NCBI RefSeq assembly: GCF_943912825.1
Contig: NZ_CALTUX010000005.1
Coordinates: 6,657-70,656 of the forward strand
Length of the DNA: 64,000 nucleotides
Reading direction: 5' to 3'
From: an uncultured Anaerococcus sp.
GTDB taxonomy: Bacteria > Bacillota > Clostridia > Tissierellales > Peptoniphilaceae
Shown here: in pieces, positions 59,371 through 64,000 of the stretch
Position numbering within the stretch: position 1 is the stretch's first letter
Layout: every line of letters starts with the position of its first letter
The notes under the pieces: model-generated
Seen by the model: only the letters and a program-made list of their open reading frames with translations
The model's database searches: none
Told to the model about the DNA's origin: nothing
Program-made: the position numbers and the translations under genes

Positions 59371-60843
59371 ATGAAAAGACTATCACTAGATAAATTAGCA
59401 GATACTATTAGTATAAATAGAAAAAAATTAAAGATAACCCAGCAAGACTTGGCTGATAAGACAGGCATAAACAGATCTATGATTAGTAGAATAGAAGCAA
59501 GTGATTATATGCCAAGTATAGACCAGCTTCAAGCCATAGCAGAAGTTCTTAATTTTGAGCCTGTGGACCTATTTATAGAAGAGAAAAAATCTCAAGCTCA
59601 TAAATCCCTAGATAAAAAATACAAAATAGCAGTTGCAGGTACAGGCTATGTAGGTATGTCTATAGCTACCCTACTAGCCCAACACAATTCTGTAACAGCT
59701 GTGGATATCATTCCTGAAAAAGTTGATATGATAAATAAAAAGATATCCCCTATTCAAGATGACTATATAGAAAGATACCTAGCTGAGAAAGAACTTGACC
59801 TAGTGGCAACACTTGATGGAAAAGCAGCCTATAAGGAGGCTGACTTTGTAATAATAGCAGCTCCTACAAACTACGATGGCAAAAAGAACTTCTTTGATAC
59901 ATCAGCTGTAGAGGATGTAATAGAATTAGTCCTAAAGGTCAATCCTGATGCCATGATGATTATTAAATCAACCATACCAGTCGGCTATACCAAGCATGTA
60001 AGGGAAAAATATCATACAAAAAATATCATATTTAGCCCAGAGTTCTTAAGAGAATCCCAGGCCCTCTATGACAATCTATACCCATCTAGGATAATAGTAT
60101 CATGCGATGATTACTCAAGAGAAGCGGCAGAAGTATTTGCAACTCTCCTAGAAGAAGGAGCTATAAAATCAGATATTGATATCCTATACTTAGGCTTTAC
60201 AGAAGCTGAAGCAGTTAAGCTATTTGCAAATACTTATCTAGCTCTTAGAGTCTCCTACTTCAACGAACTAGATACCTATGCAGAAAGCAAAGACCTAAAC
60301 ACAGAAGAAATAATCAAAGGAGTCTGCCTAGACCCAAGAATAGGCGACCACTACAATAATCCATCTTTTGGCTACGGAGGCTATTGCCTACCAAAAGATA
60401 CCAAACAGCTTTTAGCAAACTTCGACCAAGTCCCACAAAACATGATATCAGCAATAGTTGATGCAAATAGCACAAGAAAAGACTTCATAGCTGATCAAGT
60501 ATTAGAAATAGCGGGAGCTTATGCAGCAAATAGTAAATGGGATCCTGAAAAAGAAGAAAAGAAAATAATAGGTGTATATAGACTTACGATGAAATCAAAT
60601 TCAGACAACTTCCGCCAATCTTCAATCCAAGGTGTTATGAAAAGAATAAAGGCAAAGGGAGCTGAAGTTATAATATACGAACCTACCTTAAAGGATGGAG
60701 AAACATTCTTCGGATCAAAGATTGTAAATAACATGAATAAATTCAAAAAAATGAGTCAAGCTATAATTGCTAATAGGTATGATTCAGAATTAGATGATGT
60801 GATAGAAAAAGTATATACAAGAGATATATTTAAAAGAGATTAA
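59371..60843 (+). CDS. XRE helix-turn-helix / UDP-sugar dehydrogenase fusion
   Basis: 490 residues. Residues 7-70 are a full Cro/C1 DNA-binding domain (ITQQDLADKTGINRSMISRIEASDYMP, then LQAIAEVLNFEPVDLF). After a short charged linker, residues 84-490 form a nucleotide-sugar dehydrogenase: NAD site GTGYVG (90-95), STIPVGYTK, SPEFLRESQALYDNLYPSR, NTYLALRVSYFNEL, and the catalytic GGYCLPKD with Cys339. UDP-glucose or UDP-ManNAc would be oxidised to a uronic acid for capsule. All catalytic residues are intact, so it may be enzyme and regulator in one chain. AAAGGA precedes the ATG, well upstream of the HTH, so the fusion is not a start-site artefact. Confidence 0.92.
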   Translation: MKRLSLDKLADTISINRKKLKITQQDLADKTGINRSMISRIEASDYMPSIDQLQAIAEVLNFEPVDLFIEEKKSQAHKSLDKKYKIAVAGTGYVGMSIATLLAQHNSVTAVDIIPEKVDMINKKISPIQDDYIERYLAEKELDLVATLDGKAAYKEADFVIIAAPTNYDGKKNFFDTSAVEDVIELVLKVNPDAMMIIKSTIPVGYTKHVREKYHTKNIIFSPEFLRESQALYDNLYPSRIIVSCDDYSREAAEVFATLLEEGAIKSDIDILYLGFTEAEAVKLFANTYLALRVSYFNELDTYAESKDLNTEEIIKGVCLDPRIGDHYNNPSFGYGGYCLPKDTKQLLANFDQVPQNMISAIVDANSTRKDFIADQVLEIAGAYAANSKWDPEKEEKKIIGVYRLTMKSNSDNFRQSSIQGVMKRIKAKGAEVIIYEPTLKDGETFFGSKIVNNMNKFKKMSQAIIANRYDSELDDVIEKVYTRDIFKRD

Positions 60844-60854
60844 TTTAAAAACTA

Positions 60855-60893
60855 ATAGTCCTTAATGAATTCATATTATTCATCAAGGACTAT
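60855..60893 (-). terminator. Terminator between dehydrogenase and TupA-like genes
   Basis: AATAGTCCTT and AAGGACTATT with inner ATGAAT/ATTCAT form a long stem; the minus strand continues with AGTTTTTAAA. It ends the polysaccharide operon and may help stop the dehydrogenase transcript, though the plus-strand T-run is weak. Confidence 0.75.
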
Positions 60894-60898
60894 TCCCA

Positions 60899-61921
60899 TT
60901 AAAATTTTAGTTTTTCTATAACATTGTTTAATTCATCGTCAGTTAATTCACTTTCATAAGGTAGCCTTATAAGATCGCCAACCAAAATTTGTGATTCATT
61001 ACCCTCCCACTCATCATAACCATTAGCTGGTGTGAATGTTAATTCCCCAAAATATATTTCTCCATCAATTTCATATAAATCTACTCTCACATAAATAAAA
61101 TCTTTAGACAAAGTACTTGCTATTTTAAGCATCTCTTCTAAGTTTTTTGGAGGATTAGGAACTTCCTCATGATTATATGCATTATCAGCATCCATTATAA
61201 TGTTTAATTTATTCCAGTTAATATCAAACCACGATTCACAATAAGAATGATTTTTCCTGTCAGAAATATACTCTACAATCACTGCTTTACCATTAAAGCA
61301 ATGAATTTTGTAGTCAACTACACTTGGACCTGTCATGTTAAGAAGCTTTTCACAAATAATTTTTCTAGGTATATCTAAATAATGTATCTCCATTCCAGCA
61401 TAACCATAAGGAAGTTTTTGCCACATGTCCATAGATTCTTTTAAAGCTTCATAATTAATATTCATTTTATTTCTAATTATTTTATATCTTCCTGATCCGG
61501 TTGTAGATTTGAAAATCATTTCTTCAGGTAGCTTTGAAAAATCTATATCTTCATAACTTTCCCAATAACCTAACAATGGAACGAAATATTTTTCACCTAT
61601 TTTTTCTGCTACAAATTTCCTAACTGCATATTTATCAGCACAAATTGTTTTTAATTGTGATGAATCATTAAGTTTCAACCACTGAACTTTTTCATTAAAA
61701 GTTTTAGGACTAATTAAGGGATTCACGTTTTCTCCAGATCGATATTTGTACCAATCTATTAATTCATTCTCAAATTCTTCTTTTTTTAAGTTTTTATAAT
61801 AATTATTATATAGGAATTCATAGACATCAAATTTTATAAGTCCTAATTTATTCAATATCATTTTTATTATTCCATTAATTCCAAATCTTTTAAAAATGTA
61901 ATTAATTCTAAATATTTTCAT
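60899..61921 (-). CDS. TupA-like ATP-grasp protein
   Basis: 340-residue TupA-like ATP-grasp family member, associated with teichuronopeptide and polysaccharide loci. Diagnostic segments: LISPKTFNEKVQWLKLND, ADKYAVRKFVAEKIGEKYFVPLLG, MIFKSTTGSGRY, DYKIHCFNGKAVIVEY and VRVDLYEIDGEIYFGELTFTPANGYDEW, the last with metal-binding acids. It probably ligates an amino acid or amine to a glycan carboxyl, which would fit the uronic acid made by the dehydrogenase. GGAGGAG precedes the ATG. Confidence 0.88.
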   Translation of the reverse strand: MKIFRINYIFKRFGINGIIKMILNKLGLIKFDVYEFLYNNYYKNLKKEEFENELIDWYKYRSGENVNPLISPKTFNEKVQWLKLNDSSQLKTICADKYAVRKFVAEKIGEKYFVPLLGYWESYEDIDFSKLPEEMIFKSTTGSGRYKIIRNKMNINYEALKESMDMWQKLPYGYAGMEIHYLDIPRKIICEKLLNMTGPSVVDYKIHCFNGKAVIVEYISDRKNHSYCESWFDINWNKLNIIMDADNAYNHEEVPNPPKNLEEMLKIASTLSKDFIYVRVDLYEIDGEIYFGELTFTPANGYDEWEGNESQILVGDLIRLPYESELTDDELNNVIEKLKF

Positions 61922-61936
61922 CTCTCCTCCTTTAAT

Positions 61937-63448
61937 CTATTTTAACTTACGCTTAAACAAAGATATACAAACATTTAATATTCTCTTTAAATTTTTTCTG
62001 TAAATAGGAATACTTAAAAGTAATGTTGTCGCTGTAGAATATATAAAAACAAATACAGCAATTTTAATCCAATTATAATACGTACTTACATCTAAATTAA
62101 AAATTTTAAAAGCACTCACAGATGTTATACAAATTATGAAAATTAATAAGAAAACTTTTTTTACGCTTTTTAAAATATTAACTTTTAAGATATTATAATT
62201 TGCATGATAAATAAACTCAGCTGTTCTTATAATCATAGCAACAATCGTTCCAATTGTTACACCAACTATACCTAATCTCCTTACTAAAATTATTGAAATC
62301 AGCAAGTTTAAAATACATTCAATCCATGCCCCAGTCCTTGTTTCTTTAAAATGACCTGCAGCATAAGTTAATGTAAGATATGGAAGTCTTATAGCCCAAA
62401 TGCATTCACTTATAGCTAATAGTACTCCAAATATTGGTCTGATATAATCCGCATCATTAATATTATAAGTATATACTTGTACAAATGGAACTATTAATAT
62501 TATTAAGCAAGAGAATAAAACCGAACAGATTATAAAATAAATTATTTCATACAATTCAAATTTATTTCTTAAATTATCAATTTCATTTCTACTAATCATA
62601 TCCCCAAATGATGCATCAAGACCAGAAGTAAATGCTGATATTAAAGCTTTAATTCCTTTTACAATCAGAAGATACACAGAATATACAGATACTTCAGATA
62701 AAGTACTGAATAGTGACAATACAGTTATATCTGTATTAGAATGAACAACATAGGCTATATGCTGAGCTAAACCATCCCATCTATTTTTTATTACGTAATC
62801 TTTATTTGCCAATGTCAAATTTAGATTATATCTCTTCTTTACGTAAACATTCTGCATAATTGGCCTTAGTACAAATAGAAGACTGATGCATAATTTTAAT
62901 ATATGTACCGAAACCTCTAACTTAGCCATAACTAAAGCAGCAGTTATCGATAATATATATGTAACTACCTGTATTAAAGAAATTACATAAGATTCTTGGT
63001 TAGCTTGTAAAAACAGTGAATACACCATACCAAAAAAATACTGAGAAAAAATACTAATTGATATAATAATTATTAGCGAAGAAACATAAGTTTTATTCAT
63101 CGTTGTATCTATTATCATTGGATAAAAAATAATCAATACAAAAATATATACGATAAAAATCATCGCTATTCTTCTGAAGAATTTTTCTGTAGCATAAAGT
63201 ATGTCTATTATTTTTTTATTATCCTTCTTTGCTATTGGTTCAAATAATATCGACTTCACTACTGGTCCAACTCCAGATTCTAGTAAACTTATATAAGCTA
63301 AAAATTGTGATACCGAAGAAATAAGTCCATTTACATTCGATCCATATTTACTCATTATAATTTTAGGTAAAATAAATCCATATAGGAAAATAAAAATTTG
63401 TAATATTAAATTTGTCACTATATTTAATAATGCTTTTTTACTTCTCAT
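61937..63448 (-). CDS. Polysaccharide flippase (Wzx-like, MATE/MOP superfamily)
   Basis: 503-residue integral membrane protein with about 14 helices and a basic tail (LFKRKLK). The N-terminus NIVTNLILQIFIFLYGFILPKIIMSKYGSNVNGLISSVSQFLAY is typical of Gram-positive oligosaccharide flippases. It would move lipid-linked repeat units outward for the neighbouring Wzy-like polymerase, whose stop codon lies three bases upstream. Confidence 0.88.
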   Translation of the reverse strand: MRSKKALLNIVTNLILQIFIFLYGFILPKIIMSKYGSNVNGLISSVSQFLAYISLLESGVGPVVKSILFEPIAKKDNKKIIDILYATEKFFRRIAMIFIVYIFVLIIFYPMIIDTTMNKTYVSSLIIIISISIFSQYFFGMVYSLFLQANQESYVISLIQVVTYILSITAALVMAKLEVSVHILKLCISLLFVLRPIMQNVYVKKRYNLNLTLANKDYVIKNRWDGLAQHIAYVVHSNTDITVLSLFSTLSEVSVYSVYLLIVKGIKALISAFTSGLDASFGDMISRNEIDNLRNKFELYEIIYFIICSVLFSCLIILIVPFVQVYTYNINDADYIRPIFGVLLAISECIWAIRLPYLTLTYAAGHFKETRTGAWIECILNLLISIILVRRLGIVGVTIGTIVAMIIRTAEFIYHANYNILKVNILKSVKKVFLLIFIICITSVSAFKIFNLDVSTYYNWIKIAVFVFIYSTATTLLLSIPIYRKNLKRILNVCISLFKRKLK

Positions 63449-63451
63449 AAA

Positions 63452-64000
63452 TCATCCTGATTTTTTAATACCTTGTTCTTTATTTATTCTTTCTATACTA
63501 TACAGCAGTGAATAAATAATTGGTATTATTAAAAATTCTTTATTATAAATCGGCTCTGTTAAAAAAAGAATCAGACATGAAATAGTATAACCAAAGAGTA
63601 GTTTTACAATATCACTACTTTTTATAATTCTTTTTATTGAAATTGGATATAGTATGATTAAAATTAATAATGAGAATCCAATAATACCTCTTTGAAAAAA
63701 AATATCTAGAAAATAATTATGTGCACCATAAAAATTTCCAATTATATAGACTAAAGAACTATCATTAAGAAGTCCATATCCAAAAAATACTTTTTTGCCA
63801 ATTGCATCTATAGCATTGTTCCACAAAAATATTCTTCCATTAAAATCAAAATCTTTACCTATCAAATCAGAGAAATAAGTAATTAATTTTAACCTAAAAA
63901 CAAGCATAATCTCTAATATAAAAATAATTAATACTGATATTAAATAGATTTTTCTAATATCAATATTTTTATATTTATTTATAAAATATATCCATAAAAT
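63452..64000 (-). CDS. O-antigen ligase/polymerase family protein (Wzy-like, partial)
   Basis: The frame is open to the right edge, so only about the last 182 residues are seen. Visible are several hydrophobic helices, the loop FNGRIFLWNNAIDAIGKKVFFGYGL with the GR...W motif, and GAHNYFLDIFFQRGIIGFSLLI, the HN...D pattern of the Wzy/WaaL (PF04932) family. A Met at 63905-63907 is internal and should not be taken as the start. It would polymerise capsule repeat units. The capsule locus continues beyond the window. Confidence 0.82.
   Translation of the reverse strand: MLWIYFINKYKNIDIRKIYLISVLIIFILEIMLVFRLKLITYFSDLIGKDFDFNGRIFLWNNAIDAIGKKVFFGYGLLNDSSLVYIIGNFYGAHNYFLDIFFQRGIIGFSLLILIILYPISIKRIIKSSDIVKLLFGYTISCLILFLTEPIYNKEFLIIPIIYSLLYSIERINKEQGIKKSG

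Noticed and set aside
63452..63907. Complete 151-residue gene starting at 63907
   Set aside because: The frame stays open to the window edge with hydrophobic sequence, and the Met at 63907 lies inside a membrane protein; the gene is truncated by the window.

Overview
This AT-rich 64 kb window comes from a low-GC anaerobic Firmicute. Gene content and order suggest the Peptoniphilaceae (Anaerococcus/Peptoniphilus/Finegoldia group): two pyruvate:ferredoxin oxidoreductases, HPr kinase, FakA, T-box leaders, TTG/GTG starts and AGGAGG ribosome sites. The genus is an inference from protein character. I saw no tRNA, rRNA, CRISPR array, prophage or insertion sequence.

Layout. 1-4626 (minus): a housekeeping run efp, Asp23, nusB, xseA, xseB, ispA, argR, recN (recN cut by the left edge). 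4771-5937 (plus): tmcAL. 5980-11402 (minus): Asp23-like, fakA, recG, rsmD, coaD and a coiled-coil gene. 11687-19028 (minus): two tandem paralogous PFOR genes, each with its own promoter; a perfect 7-1-7 Fur-type box lies between them. 19186-23807 (minus): hprK, uvrC, Xaa-Pro peptidase. 23988-41129: short mixed-strand units (ychF-tdk, map, nitroreductase, a UvrD-like helicase, folC, a DUF1624 membrane protein and a 44-codon membrane ORF, DUF4230, trmB, degV, brnQ, ArsC-like, M20 peptidase, hydrolase/MprF-like/DUF503, pepA), usually separated by bidirectional terminators.

41179-47707: a complete branched-chain amino acid ABC transporter (livFGMH plus binding protein) and a second binding protein. 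Each binding-protein gene has its own promoter and T-box leader; the predicted specifier codons are CUA (Leu) and AUC (Ile). 47830-50052: mgtE, whose 165-nt leader encodes a 15-residue peptide with a Pro-Asp-Pro-Asp motif and an excellent ribosome site, and a HAD phosphatase.

50150-56457 is the most accessory-looking part: an EEP phosphatase, an XRE/unknown/GNAT operon behind a duplicated operator, DUF1294, TIGR04076, and an AAA ATPase of the DUF4143 type whose upstream region has four repeats at exactly 33-bp spacing. About 1.3 kb of non-coding composite repeats follows, with another partial copy at 52.44-52.80 kb.

56458-64000 is a capsule/exopolysaccharide locus: CpsC, CpsD kinase, CpsB phosphatase and an SH3 lipoprotein on the minus strand; a divergent UDP-sugar dehydrogenase carrying an N-terminal XRE DNA-binding domain; then TupA-like ATP-grasp, Wzx flippase and a Wzy polymerase cut by the right edge.

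The strongest candidates for undescribed biology are the mgtE leader peptide switch, the HTH-dehydrogenase fusion, the 33-bp iteron array with its ATPase, and the composite repeats.
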